Shown: in pieces, positions 14,701-29,700 of the stretch | Numbering within the stretch: position 1 is the stretch's first letter | Layout: each line of letters starts with the position of its first letter | NCBI GenBank assembly: GCA_016490735.1 | Contig: JAEMWC010000231.1 | Coordinates: 337,001 to 401,000, forward strand | DNA: 64,000 bases | DNA from: Pachyseris speciosa | Taxonomy: Eukaryota; Cnidaria; Anthozoa; Scleractinia; Pachyseridae | Direction of reading: 5' to 3' | Notes under the pieces: generated by a model | The model's input: the letters and a program-made list of their open reading frames with translations, nothing else | What the model was told of the DNA's origin: nothing | Databases searched by the model: none | Translations under genes and position numbers: made by a program

Positions 14701-17700
14701 CGGATTAATGACAAGGTTTGAAGAGCACTTGCACCAAAAATTCAGGACTAAACGTAGCGTCATGTTCACCGATTTTGTTTGTGATTAAGATACATTCCTT
14801 GGTGTTCTTTTGGTTACCAGTGGATTTAATCTCAGTCTCATGCTGCACAAACTTGCCTGCTCTATTTTGTTGATGATGTCGTATGTTGCGCACCTTTATT
14901 TTAATAATTTAGTTTGCTAGTTTTTCAGCCAAGCGTTGATTTCATTAGTATTCAGGGCTGAGTTGCTCGAAGCATGGTTAACACTAACCATCGCTTAAGA
15001 TGTATTAAAATCTATAGGTTGTCGTGGTATTTAACCCGGGTTAGCGCTAACCATGCTTCGAGCAACTGGGCCCTGGTGTTTAAAGAATTATTATAGGCCA
15101 GGAAAACAGTTTCAGTGGAAAGAACCAGTTGTAATTATAAACCTTCGATTCTGTTACAGGGCAATGTCTGGAAGAAGGCGGAAGTAACCATTACTAGCAA
15201 AACCACCTTTCAAATGATCTTTGAAGGTGTCAATGGACTAGACTATCGCAGTGACATTGCTATTGATGACATTTCCTTCAGTGATAAGTATTGTTCGGGA
15301 CTGTGCTCCTCTGTGAATGCTCTGCAGCGGGTCGATTGTGGCTACCTTGGCATCACCAGGGCACAGTGCGTGGGACTTCGAAGATGCTGTTGGGATGATT
15401 CTGTTCCTAATGTTCCTTATTGCTTCTACCATCCCAGTGAGTGCAGGAGTATCCGTCCAGCCAACAGGTAAGGTGTTGGTCAAGAAGCGAGGGGACCTCT
15501 TGCGGGCAAGTCTTTCTAGTAGTCATTCTGCTGAAGTACTTCCTTAGTAAATAGTAATAGTTTATTTAACCACGTAAAACACCAAGGAGCCGGGGGCTCG
15601 TTATAACGTGTACGTGAACTAAAAATACTACAGAAAGTATAAACAAAATAATAATAATAATAATAAAAATTCGTACACTATTTACAAAATAAAATTAATC
15701 AGTAAAATCTAAAAATATTCTATAAATTATTAACTATCTATCAATACAAATATTCTGTAAATTTTAATTTAAAAGTTATAAAAAATCTATTGGCCCATAT
15801 TGGCCCGTAGGGCGCGCTTAAAAGAAGGGGGGTCTCTTGCCTCCCTTACCTTGACTGGGATGCCATTCCATAATCTAGCGCAAATATATGAAAATGATTT
15901 ATGTTGGTACTCTAAATTAAAAGGTGGCAACTTTAATCGAGTGCCACCACCGCATAGATCATAGTTGACGTTTAAAACGTTGAATCGTTCGCTGAGGTAG
16001 CTTGGGCCCTGCCCATTCATACATCTATACAGAAGCACTAGGGCTTGAAATTGTCTTCTTGACTGTAATGATTGCAAATGTGCTATATTTAGAACATGGC
16101 TATATTCCGTTGATTTTGACAAACTTAAAATGGTTCTCAGTATATAATAATTTATGCCTTCTAGCTTGTTATTCAGCCCATCAGAGATGCCTAGCAATAG
16201 ATAGCAATTTTGGTTCCTTTTCACAAGGAACCAAAATGTCATGGTGTAGTACCAAGTATGGGGCTTTAGAAACAGTGGAAAATCTGTTCCTTCGTTTTGG
16301 CGTTCAGTTGAATGAGTTTGTAGTTTGAGTGTGTTCTATTCGTATTTTGATTCTCATGTTACTTTCCCTCTAGTCTTTGCTGTATTTCATTTGTAGCTGA
16401 AGGTTATGCGTGCTGCTTGATAACAGCCAAAGCACTTCTCAGTTCTCGCTCACGGTTGCCATGACCAGGGAAAGGTACACTGCTTGGCTTGAAAAGGTGC
16501 TGTCAGGTGCTTCAAGTCATGAAACCTCTACATTGTTCCTTAAAGTCAGCCATTAGTTTTATGAAGGATTTCCTTGTTGACAGAGTATTTCTTTTTTCAA
16601 TAATATGATGAAAATGATTGATTTTGCTTAATCGCTTGCCCTATGTAATATCAAAGGTTGTCTTGGATGGCCAGTGGACGGCGAAAAATCAAGAACAGTC
16701 AAGGGATTTGTTTTGTTCGGTTTGTTCGTTGATTGTGAGTGGTTCCAAAACGCATGGAACGTTTTTTCTTTCTCTTCAGACAAGATTGTGGCTTCCTTGG
16801 AATCTCTGCATCACAGTGTCAGTCTCGGGGATGTTGTTGGGACAACTCTGTTTCGAATGTTCCTTGGTGTTTCTATGGTCCCAGCAGGCCGACACCCTTC
16901 CCCACAACACCACCTCCTCCAACTACACTGCCACCATCCAGGTGGGACTGCACGTTTGAGACCGACCTGTGCAACTGGAACAACACCCAAGAAGACCAGT
17001 TCAACTGGCAAAGGCAGTCCGGCAGCTCACCATCAGTTGGAACTGGTCCCACTTCAGACCACACAACAGGCAGCCTTAAAGGTTGGTTAGAATTCAATTG
17101 AAATACAAAAGCAGTTCATTAGAAAGCTTAAGCAACGACGACGGCAACGGCAACGAAAGCGTCATTTCAAAATGTAACTTCTCGTTGTTGTGACTCTTTC
17201 GCTATTTTTCCAACTTGTTTAACTTGTAATATGCTGGCGAACTATCCTGGAGCTAAATTAGTAAAAGAGGGATGAAGTTGGGGAAAAGAAAGAAGATTTC
17301 ACCGTCATACGTTCACGTTTTCCACAAAACCTTAACTTTGGTCATTTCAGGTTGTTGTTTTGCATAGGACGACAAATAAATGTACCAAAATGTAAAAGCA
17401 CACGTGCGGGTGGAGAGCCATTGGTTTTGCCTATTAATTCGACACTCAAGCGAAAATGAAAGACTATCTTTTCCCACAAAAAGGAGCAACGAGGACGGCA
17501 ACGGCAACGAGAGCGCCACAAAACAATCGGTTTAATGAGCAAAGACAAATGCTATGCACGTGCAGGTACTTGTGATGTCATCAGGACTCCTGCGGGAGTC
17601 CGATGTTCGCGGGAAATTCGGTCTAAAAATAAACTGCTCTGTGAAAATGCCGTGACAGAAATATAGGGCAGCTGTACGCTCCTTGTGATGGGCTCCTGCT

Positions 17701-20700
17701 GCAGCAACGAGTTGGCTGCATATCTTATAAGGTATTTCTTCCTACCGTGAAGACTCCAGTTCGTGAAAGGCCTTCATGCTCAGTAATTCTTAATGACCGG
17801 TAGCTGATGTTGTTTTTGCCAAATCAGTCGTATTTTCTTTGAACTCGATACTCTTGTGATGTATTTGCCTGTTAAGTTCCTTAATTATGGCGCAAAATTT
17901 GGGCGTTAATTTTGAATTTCACATGTGAAATTACAAAATTGCTATGGCAACGCTTGCTATATCTCATTACCAAGATACGCCCCAGGTTTAAAGATATCAT
18001 GGATGTGTTCAGCAGCAAAGTTTTAACTTTGTACATTTTCGCTTGAACTTCATCTAGGCCAGTTTGCTTTGGCTATATAATACTTTCTTTAGCGCCAATT
18101 TATACTTTAAAACGTCTTAACGCCAACTTAAATGCATAAATGATGTCGAGCGGATTTTAGAGGGCACTGTTTCACTAAGGCGCCGTTTTCAGTTCATTCA
18201 TTTCGAATTATAGCCATTTTGACAGTAGACTCAACTTTGAAACACTTTCTAAACTGTAAGAAGGATTCTAAAGGGTTATTTTGTCCTAAAATTCAAACGT
18301 CCTTACGCTACGGCCCCCCTCGGATGCGTGTATGTGGACGTAATCAGGGCTGTTTTGTAATAACCATGATTCTGTTTTGCGCAGGTTTCTATGTATATAT
18401 TGAGACCTCGGGGCAGTCTGCTAACGACAGTGCGGTTCTGGAAAGTGCAGTAGTTTCTTCAACAGCTGGCAAGCCCCAAAACACGATCTGCTTGCAGTTT
18501 TGGTATCACATGCATGGTCAACATGTTGACACCCTGAACTTGTTCTTGAAACGAGGCCAGCAGCTTCCCTCATCACCTACGTGGACGAAGAGTGGCACTC
18601 AAGGTAGTCGGTGGAGACTAGGACAGGTTGCTGTGCAAAGTTTGACGCCATTCCAGGTAGGAATAATTAATTAGGACTGTGCTAATGCACTTTTGGAATT
18701 AAAATGGCAAATATACTTTAGTCAATAACATGAATAAAACCTTAAGGCTTTGGAACGAGTTGTTCAAAACATAACCTTTGCTAAATGCAATGTTGGACAA
18801 AACTATTTGAGATAACAAGCCTCTTAGCGCCCAGAAATAGTTCTCCAGTGTATGTGGCTCAAGGATCCTTCCCCCTCTCGCCCACCCTCTGTTCAATGTT
18901 GAATTTGGGAAGGCGCCGTTGCTAGGGAAACGTTTAAGAGGCGCAAACAACACTGATTGATCAATCAACTCAGTTGATTATTGCTTGCACGTCGAAAAGC
19001 TAATTAAAAAAAAAAACAGTTTTGTCCATGATTGTGGGTTTACTACTTTGAGAACTTAGAGGTTTTGTTGATAGGTAACCGAGAATTAGTACTATTCAGG
19101 CATCGGAACCTTGGCTGTACAAAAAGGTCAATATTATTGTTTGTTGCTATGTTGTCTTGTATTCAAATGCTTCACGCCAATACCCCTTCTCTTTATGAAG
19201 TAAGGGACTTTCATGGTTGGGTGACGCCTCATGTTAAGGGTTTTCTATTCCCATGAGCTCTTAGTCAGAAACTGTTTTTCTTTCCCCAGTTTGCTTTCCA
19301 AGGGACACGTGGAACAGGTTATCAAGGAGACATTGCTCTTGATGATATCCGAGTCTTGGATGGATCTTGCCCTCTTTTACGTAAGCTTTCACTTCATTGG
19401 TGGTTATCTAGGACTGTCTTTTTAGGGGAATCCTTGTTAACAATATTTCCCTCATTAGCATGAACAATTCAGTTTCTGATGGAGCTACTAGTACAAATAA
19501 ATCAGTTCTGAATATTGAAAGGTCATAGTATGAATAACTCTGCCAATGAATATGAGTCTCATGTATTGAATACTTTTTGTGCAACGCGGGTTTAAAAACG
19601 CAAAAATTTGCAAAGAATGTATGAGCCCATTAGTGCTTTTGCCACCCAGAAATTTTGCAGTTTTAAGAAGACAATATCTCCTTGAACACTACACCTAAAG
19701 AGCTAAAAATTTCACAATGTATTAAATTTCACTAGCTCTTTAGCTGCCTGGAGTCAAATCACGTCTAACATGTTTCCTTCTGTAAGCAAAGCCGTATGCA
19801 AATAAGCAAAAATGTAAACAATGACGTAAGCATGAATCCCCCTATAATCTTGGGGTGTAAAGTTCTACTGTGTTCCCCTTCAAAGACTTTGAAGGTAGAT
19901 GTTGAACGAACAAATAACCTCACTATTTATTGCAAGAATCGTTACACTCATTCTTAGCAGCAGAAACAGTCTTGTTTGGTATTTTTTAAATTTGTTAGTT
20001 TTTTATACAAACAAATTTGTTAATTTTTTACTAGCATTGGCGGTATGCCTTGGGCCCTTAGCACATTATCGGTTATTCTTATCGTAAGAGTCCTAAAGTG
20101 TGACGTCACAAATATTTGAATTTTTGAAATTATGGGCCTTGTCAAAATTTTCAGAAAGAGGAAGATGAAAAATGCTAACTTGCCAAAATTCAGCTTGTAA
20201 AGGCAAATTGGCTCTGAGATATTAGCACCATTATGCTCTGCTGGCTCCATACAAATCCTTCTAATTTTACTCGGTTCATTACGTTATGAACCGAGTAAAA
20301 TTTAGAAGGATTTGTATGGAGTCTGCAGAGCATAACGGTACTTATATCTCGCTCTCAAACTGTAAGAAAATGCTGAATTTTGGCAAGTGGGCCTTTTTAT
20401 TCTTTCTAAATATCTAAACAAATCCTATAATTTTACAAATTTAGTTTTTGTGATGTCATCACTTTAGGACTCTAGGCGGCCACCTATTAAACGGCCACTC
20501 TCATTTAGGAGGCCAGTAATCAATTCCCGAGGGTTCTTTTGTTTTTCCCCCGATATTAAGTGGCCGCTATCTATTTCCCCAAGGGTAGTTGCTTAATAGG
20601 GGTTGAACTGTAGTTCGTACTAGCAGCTTTTGGTTTATGAAATCCCAAACAAACGCAATTCTGATCTTGGACTGCTTCAGCATTCAAGGGATAACCAACG

Positions 20701-23700
20701 TAAACGTCTCCTTATTATTCATGTTTGTACTTATGATGTTTTGAGACGTTAAACTGTGGTACGGCACTTGCTTTGCTTTTGTGTCTTTTTCTGTTGGCCT
20801 TAACAACAACGTATACCAGCATGTAGTGTTTAAAACTTCACTCCTGTCTCTTTCATAGCGCAATGTGATTTTGAGTCTCCAAGCATCTGCGGCTTCACCC
20901 AAGATCAGGGAGACGTATTTGACTGGACTAGAGGAAGTGGAAAAACCACGTCCATTAGAACAGGCCCACCATCCGACCACACCTATGGCACTGCCTCTGG
21001 TAAGTTAAGTTTATCAAACCCAAAAAAATATATTAGAGCTCGAAAGCAGAGTGTATTTAACGCTATTGCAATTTCCACCTGCAGATGGGTGAAGCAAGAG
21101 CCCAAGATAGCATAGAATGCGAGTAGGCCCTCATTTTTCTTAGTGATAGTAAAGCGAGTGAAACTCGCAAGCTATACTATACTATACTATATTAGTATAT
21201 ACCACACAAGTGAATAGTACTTTTCGCGCACTCTGATTGGTTAACTCGGAGGTGATTAGCAAGTACTATTCACCTCCGAGCAGCCGGCGCGCGAGATTTT
21301 GCAATTTCCGACCGCTTGTCGGTATATTGTCACGCATGAAGTAATGTTGTGGTCCGCTAATTATTCAGCTTGTGTGGTATATACTAAAACAATTATTCAC
21401 CTCAGTGTCAATGAAAGTGGTGGATATTTACCTTGTCACCTCCACTTTATTAGTGAATAATTGTATACTATACTATACTATACTATACTATACTATACTA
21501 TATAAAAAAATGAAAACTGCCATTTGTATGATATCAATGTCGTAAACCACTAATGATTCTATTCTTGGGGAAATTCGAAGCACAATTCACCAAATTTTAT
21601 GAATACTTTAATTAGTATGACAGTTGAAATCCACTTCAGGGTAACGACTGCCTCCCTTTTCATGAATTATTGTTGAATTCCAGAGGAAAAGCTGAAATAT
21701 AGAAACGAAAATTCTTGAGCCATGAAGTTGCATTTAATGAATTGAAGGGATTAACGTTCATTGAATTGAAAGGTTGACGTGTTTAATCCACTAACATCTC
21801 CTCGTTTTCACTATTTGACCATAAGGGTTGCCAGTAATATTCAGGTTCTGGTAAATGAATCTGCTTTCCAGACAAGTAATGATAAAACCTGTCATAAACT
21901 GCAGAGTTTCTGACAAGGGCTGTACCTTAATGTATAAAATAGTTACGAAACTTGCTGGTGCAAAATAATTCGTACTGTCCTCTTGTGTAGTCTCCCTGAT
22001 TTGCATATTGAAGGCTTGATAATTTGAACTTTCTGCAGGGCACTACATGTACACTGAGACATCTGCTCCACGCAGGCCGGGTGATTACGCTCGCCTGGAA
22101 TCTCCACCCTTCCAACCCACAGATGGAAATGGCAAGTGCCTGGTGTTTTGGTATCACATGTATGGCAATGGCATTGGCCGCCTGAATGTTTACATTAAAC
22201 GCGGCAATGCCCGTGGCTCACCGGCCTGGTCGGAGTCTGGTAACCATGGCAACAGATGGTTGCGAGGAATGATCACGGTGAAAAGCCCTAATCAACAATG
22301 GAAGGTAAGCTAACAACTTGTCATTGAAGGGTTGGAATCACTCTGTAACAGGTGTGAGAAGTTTAATGGTTGTGTTCAAGAACTACTGTAGGTTTAAAAT
22401 GAATAATAAAACGGAGACACAGGACTAAAAGGATCAATAGACACTTACATTGAACAGCGCCGCAAACGAAATAAAATCTTCGTCTTCCATGAACTATGAA
22501 ACCCTTTGACAAGGAAAGTGCTGCTAGAGCGAAATCATTGAAGTACAGTTGAATCTGTATTAAGAGGCACCGTATTAAGCGGTCACCCTCTATTAAGCGG
22601 TCAGTTGTCAAAGTCCCAAAAATTACATCCCTTAATTCGCCACTTCCACATCTCCCATAATACACTTTGTTTGCCCCCAAAAATTTTGCATAAGCATTGT
22701 TTTCAATTTCTCTTGTGACTCACAATCGTCTCGAGGGAAATTGAAAACAATGCTTATGCAAACTTTTTTTTGGGGGGGGAGGGGGGGAGAGGGGGCAAAC
22801 AAGTGTATTATGGGAGATGTGGAAGTGGAGAATTACTGTAATTTTGACCTTATTAAACGGTCGCGGTCACCCTTTACAAAGTCCCAACAATCTGTTTCTA
22901 TCGTCCTGACCTGTATTAAACGGTCACTTTCTAAAAGGAAATCACTCAAATATTAATACCAATACTGAATAATAGGAACAAGGTGTTGCTTTTTTGTTGG
23001 TTCGTTTTTACAATCTGTTCTACCTTGTCATCCCATTCTATTCAGTGCAGGAGATCTTAACCAATAAAGTGAGTTTTTGAGGTCCCTTGAGCATAAACTG
23101 TTACAAAATTTGCATTGTTGTGTTTGAAGTGTATTGCACGCAAGCTCAACCTCTCGGACACCCATGTTGTGTCTTTGTTGTTTATTGCCGGTTTCGACTG
23201 TTAAAGTTGCCATTTCTCTCCTATCTCCCAGGTTGTATTTGAAGGTATTAGAGGTCGTGGGTATAGAGGTGACATCGCCATTGATGATTCAGAAGTCAAA
23301 AATGGTCCGTGTCCTCCTCCGGGTTCATGTGACTTCGAGAAAGGCCTGTGCGCGTATCAGAATGACCTGACTGGAGACAACTTTGATTGGGAGAGAAATG
23401 CTGGGCATACCAGAAGCACTGGTACTGGGCCTGGTGTTGACCACACAACGGGATCTTCGCAGGGTAAGGAGTAGGAACATCTCTGGTGCTATTTATCACT
23501 TGGTGTTCTAAGCTTACTGGCTGTTACGGTCAAATGACGGCCACCCTCACTTATTCCTGCCTCATAAGATAAGCTGAACAGTGAAGAGACTAGACCAACT
23601 GAAATTTAATGTAGGTCTCTTTTATGGCTCCTTGCAGGAGAAACGTTGTGCGCACCTTTGACCATTTTCTTTCTTCTCGTCTGTTTTTTTTTTATACTTC

Positions 23701-26700
23701 GGTAACGTGATTTGAACTTTTGAAGAATCACGACAACCAAGTTACATATAATAAACAACCATCCTGTGAAATCTCTCGGAATATCGCCTGATGCTTAGCC
23801 GACGAGGCCGTGGGCCGAGTTGGCTGAAATCAAGGGATATTCCGCAAGATTGAGCAGGAGAATTGTTTTATTATTCAACACATCTATAGCAAAGCACAAT
23901 TTACTGAGTTAAATACAGAAAGGCTGGTGAAGTCGCCTTTTGTCCCCACAACACGCAAAATTACAATATCTTAGGATATCTGTCGGGTACACACGACGAA
24001 TGTTGAGAACGCCACGACCATATTTGGACATGGTCACAAGATATTGAATAATTGCGTTCGACGTTAGGAGAACGCATCCTTATTTTGGGTTCCCTGTGAT
24101 ACTAAGTGGTGAGATTTTTCGTCGTTCGTGTACCATTTCTGCGCCATCTTGAATTACGTCATAGATGATATCGTGAGCTTAGCCTTCGCGTGGTGTAGTG
24201 AAGTTCGACGTTTGACTCAACAGGCGAACGTAACTAATTTTGGTCGACCTAGCTAAACTGTTAAGTACGGCTCACGTAAAGTACAGCGTTTGACACGGGC
24301 TGTGCAGACTAAAAATATTAAAAAAAAAAAAGCAAACAAAAACTGATTTTCAAGTGAAATGAACTACGGTAAACAGCCAGACTCCGTGGCATCAGCGCGT
24401 GACGAGTAAGATTATAATCAAAAGCTTCCCGTAGAATCAAGTGCTGTTTATGTTGTACAACATCAAGAGCAACCAACGTGGGCGTCGTTTAGTACTTTTT
24501 CTTTTGAAGGAAAAAATAAGGTGCCCTTGTAGAACATAGCGGTAATGGTGCTTTGTTGCATAAGATGGTGAACACATCTTGTATTGAACACGCTGGCCGA
24601 GTTGGAATATTTTAATATTTGCTCCAAATAAGAACCCAATCCTTGTTTACACCGTCAATATTGTTTTCTCATCGCAAGGTCGGAAATATTACCGAATCAC
24701 AGCTAAATACCAGCTGACAAGGAAGCACACAACCGACCACAGCCCTGTCACCTCGTATCACAGAACTGTAATCGATGTCATTATTATCACATCAGACTAC
24801 CGCAGCAATCGATACTCAAACACATTCCTGAGTAATTGAGCTTATTTGAAGTGTGCGATGTCATTGCCAAGTTAGTTTCATTGTGTGTTGTTATTTTATT
24901 ATATTTCAATTTTTTCTTGCATCTCCAGGTCACTATGTCTACATAGAAGCTTCGGCACCAAGAGTGAAAGGAGACATTGCCCGACTATCATCAGATCGTT
25001 TCAAAGTCAGCAGTGGCTTTAAGTGGTGCTTGAATTTCTGGTATCACATGTACGGCAACAGTGTTGGCTCACTGTCGGTCAAAGTAAGAATCTATCCATT
25101 CAATCCCAGTAGGCCCTACCTCAGAACGTTGTGGACTCAGCAGCTGAATCACGGGGATGTGTGGTTATCACATCAAGAACAAATTAACAGTCCAGACAAC
25201 TTTGAGGTATGAGTATGGTTTACGTTACAGCTCTTCATAAACCTGGGGGTGAACGGTGAACGGTGGATGCATGCACCTGATTGAAGAAACGTTGTCAGAA
25301 GAAGGAAAAAAAAATAAATAAATAAAACGATACGATCATATGGAACTATAGGAGGGCTAACATACATGTAGTGAGTATTATTATTCAGATATCTCCTCGT
25401 GGCACTGCGGCCAGCTCGTGGCACAGACTTATTAAAATATACCGGCGGTTACTGTCCAGGCTTCAGTTTTTCAATGTAGCCAAGTTGGCAAACAAATGGC
25501 AGTTGTGGATGTAGTTTTCAACTTCTTCATAAGCTACATGCATACAAAAAAATGAAACCATACGGCCCATAAACGAGTACGCTATGTGCATGTTAATCTT
25601 CAGCATATAAATAACTGGTTAAAATGCAAGTTTTAGTAAATAGTTCAGAAATTTCCGAGCTAACCATTAGTTGGTGCAGTTTATGGTTTATACTCTTCTT
25701 CCTACAACGTTTTTTTCCAATCAGGTATATTTACGGACAGTGATATGTACAATAATTATAGACTTCCGACAAGCAGACACAATCGTGAAACTTAAAACAG
25801 TGCTGGGAGCGTGCAAAACACAACCGTGCCCTCATGAATTATGCTGTTTTGGGAACAGACTTTTAGATGATAGTGTTCTCTCTTTTTCTGACAGATTGTG
25901 TTTGAAGCTTCCGTTGGTGTTTCATATGATGCAGACATAGCACTGGATGATATTGTTGTGACACCTGGCGTTTGTCCAAGTAAGCAGACGATTTCTTCAT
26001 AATACCGTTACTTTTTGAACGTATGATCAGGACTGGGATTATGTTGCGTGCCAAGAGAAGATTACCATAAACTGTTATTGGATGAGTTTGAGCACAGTAG
26101 TGAGAATTATTATATCTCTCACTTAGTACGCGCGCTGCGATTGGTCAATTTTGCCGGCCGTATTCTGCAGTATGGCCCGCTTGACTTCAACTAGTTTTCT
26201 TTCCCTCGAGCCGGATTAACCTCAGAGATATAATAAATATCTTACTAAACTCGTTTTCTCTGTCCATACTGTAAGTTACGGATCCTCCGCGTTTTTTCCC
26301 ATTAATTTATGGCCCGGACGCTTCGCGCTTGGGCCATAAATCAACGGGAAAAAACTTGGACCGTAAGTTACAGTACAGACCTCGAACTCGGTTAGTAAGA
26401 AGTATTTATTATGTCCGCGAGGTTTGTGTTCTTGGGCTTCAATAGATAGCACATTTTACCGATGTCTTGATAATTTTAACTGCCAAATTCGACAATTGTT
26501 TTGTTACGCATAGAGCGTTTGTAAAGACGAGAGCGCGTACAAGAAACTAAGCATCATACATCTTAATATGTAGGCTTGCAACCTGAAAGCTGCAGTACTG
26601 CCTATATAAAAGTTTCACACAAGCCCACCCCAAAACACGTATTTGAAACTTAGAATTAAACTTTTGACTGAACTCAGACTGGATAGCTTCGCAAAAACCT

Positions 26701-29700
26701 GTGCGTCTCGCGTCTCTAAATTGTAAAATTTGAAATTATTGTTGGCAAAATGACGTCACTTCTACAAGCATAAAAACTATTGTCTTTCATCATTATGACC
26801 ATCTTGTTATTTCAATGATTTCAAATTTTACAATTAGAGAAATATTCAGCAAAGGTAATCGAGGCGGGTTGTGTAACTTACAATTAAATTTAGCAAAATA
26901 AATAAATGAATGAATAAATGAAAGGGATGACGTAACAAAAACAGTGCCAACAGAAAGTAACTGCGTGCTTGTCGCCAATCAAAGTTGAGGTAGTGACACA
27001 GATTGTGACCATCTGTTGTTGTCACATGGCGTCATCTTTGTTTCTTATTGATCGAGTAACCCGGAATATTTCTTTAGTCGGTTCACATCTACAGCAGTTG
27101 ATACACAGGACTCAAATAAAAATGTCTATGACGACTTTGATGTATAAGGCAGGGAAAAACTCATATACTTGTCCTTTTTGCATTTCAAGCTCCCACTCCC
27201 ACTCCAACACCCAACCCATGCGCTGTAAGGTGCACGTCTGGCAGTTGTGTGAGTTCATTGAAAGTCTGTGACTTTGTGAACGACTGTGGAGTTGGAGACA
27301 ACAGTGATGAACTGAACTGTGGGGACTGCACGTTTGAACAAGGTCAGAATAAGTTGGATGTCAGAAAATGAGATATTCTGGATGCTGTTATTTGCTGTAA
27401 TACATACATACATACATACATACATACTTATCCTCTCCCCGTCGGGGCTTTTCAGGGATAGTTTACAGTGCTTCTCTGGGGTGAGATCGGACGTCAGCCT
27501 GTAAAGGCGCCTCTGGCTGCCGCTATCAGTCCATATTTGATCTCACCCATCCACCCAACCCACACATGAGTGTCAAAGACAGATGAAAGGTAGAGATAGA
27601 CCACTACACCGGGAACTACGTCCCCTACTCTTATCGAACAGTGTGTGGGTTCTTTAACGTCCCACAGATTATAAGGTACAAGTGTTGTGAGACGGGACCT
27701 ACGGTTTATCGTCCTTATCCGAGAAGACTAGAAAGTCTAACCATTCGCAGATGTTATTACAAAGGCAGCACTTTTCTCCTCAATTATTTAAAGACCCTAA
27801 GTGTTGGTCCGGCCGGGGTTTGAACCCGCGACCTCCCGCACGCTAGTCCGGTGCTCTACCACTGAGCTAACCGGTCGGCGGTAATCGAGTCATACTCTAC
27901 AAAGCAATTGCAAGTGAGATATTCCAGTTCGTGTCAGTTAACTTTTGAGGTCGCCGTCTTATTTGCTTGCATAAATTCACGTACACGTCGCTCAATTTTT
28001 GAGTGAAATAATATGGCATTTAAAGAAGAATGTGGCACAGAGTTGATTTTTGGAAATGTTTTTGTATGTGTGTTCGTTTGTGAAATTAATCCACCTTAAT
28101 TATGCTTTGTTGGATGTTCTTTTCTTTTCTGCCCATTTAGTGGGAGATGATTACGGTGGAGTCCATTGTTGTTCCTTTTTATCCCTTTTATTTCCTAGTC
28201 ATAGTCTTACCGCAGGATATCAGCTGAATGTATTTGAATGTACATTAATGTGTGTCATTTGGTTTTCTTTTTTGACCTCAATACCAGGACAGTGCGGCTG
28301 GAATGATGCGAGCAAGGGTCCATTTGACTGGAACAGAGATCGTGGTGGCACACCATCTTCCAACACAGGACCAACTACTGATCACACACTTGGTAAAATA
28401 AACACCTCTTGGTTTCATCGTAGTAGGTTGTTATTAACTGAGTAAGTGAACTGAGCAGGTTTTGTTATGTTTCAGTCTTGCGCACCGGCCTAGGGTGGTC
28501 ACTTAGTCTAATGTGATTAATTTGGGACACTCAAATAAGTAACTTAGCTGCATACAACCACGAGTTCAATTCTCTTTGTCATTTCCATGGGAAATCTTAA
28601 TAAATTGCAAAATAAATCAAATTTGCTTCGTGTCATTCAGGAGTACGTGAAAATACTCTGGCACTCCATATATATATATATATATATATCTTAAATGTTC
28701 ATTATAACATTTAAAATCTACATAAAGTTCTAGGAGCCATTTTTGTGATAACTTGTTGGGTAAATGTCATATACGTACTTTCTACGCTGCCATTATGCTA
28801 TCTTGCATTAACCATATCTTGTCTGTTTTCAGGCACTGTACTTGGTTACTACATGTACGTGGAAGCATCCCAGGGACAAAGATGGGATCTTGCTACACTG
28901 GAGAGTCCATGGCTGAAACAGTCTGCATCAACCTGTGTTGTCAGTTTCTGGTATCACATGTATGGTACAGGAATTGGAACTTTGTATGCTTACATCAAAG
29001 TTGGACAGACGTACAGCAGACTGTTTGAAGTATATGGCAACAAAGGTTAGACAGAAATGCCATTCGGTGTTTCTTTGTCACGTTATCACAACACTTGCTT
29101 GCCCTGCATACATGTTCGCAATAAACCCAACAACCACAAACAGTCAAGCAATTCCCTAAATGAGAAATAGCATCCAGTGTGTTTGCTCAACATTTGAAAC
29201 TTTAGTCAAGTATAGATGGCATCGTTCATCAGGCACTTAAAGTAATGACAAATTTTTGAGTTGTGTTTAGGCACAATTGTCCTTTCTCCCATCCTAGTAA
29301 TTCTTCTGTTGTGTAACTAGAGGGCCATAAGGTTGATGTATCCCAGTTATTGGTCTTGCATAAACGTTTACTTGATGATGCCCCTCCTATTTTCACAGGC
29401 CAAAATTGGATCCAAGGCAAAATTTATGTGGGGCGTCACGCAGCACCATTCAAGGTTCTTTTTGAGGCAGAGAGAAGCTACAATGTTTTTGGAGATATTG
29501 CTGTTGATGACATAAGCTTTGCAAACTGCTCCTTGCCACCAGTTGTAGCCAACTGCAGGAGAGGTCAGCACCGATGCGCCAGAGGGTCTTGCATAGAGCC
29601 TGGGCATCTCTGTGATTACACTGATGACTGTGGAGATAATTCTGATGAAGTGAACTGTTATAGCTTTAATTACAGGTAAGGAGTGCATGGCTGCATATGT

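Noticed and set aside
27812..27880. tRNA gene on the minus strand
   Set aside because: It is the head of a SINE with a long body and (TATG)n tail.
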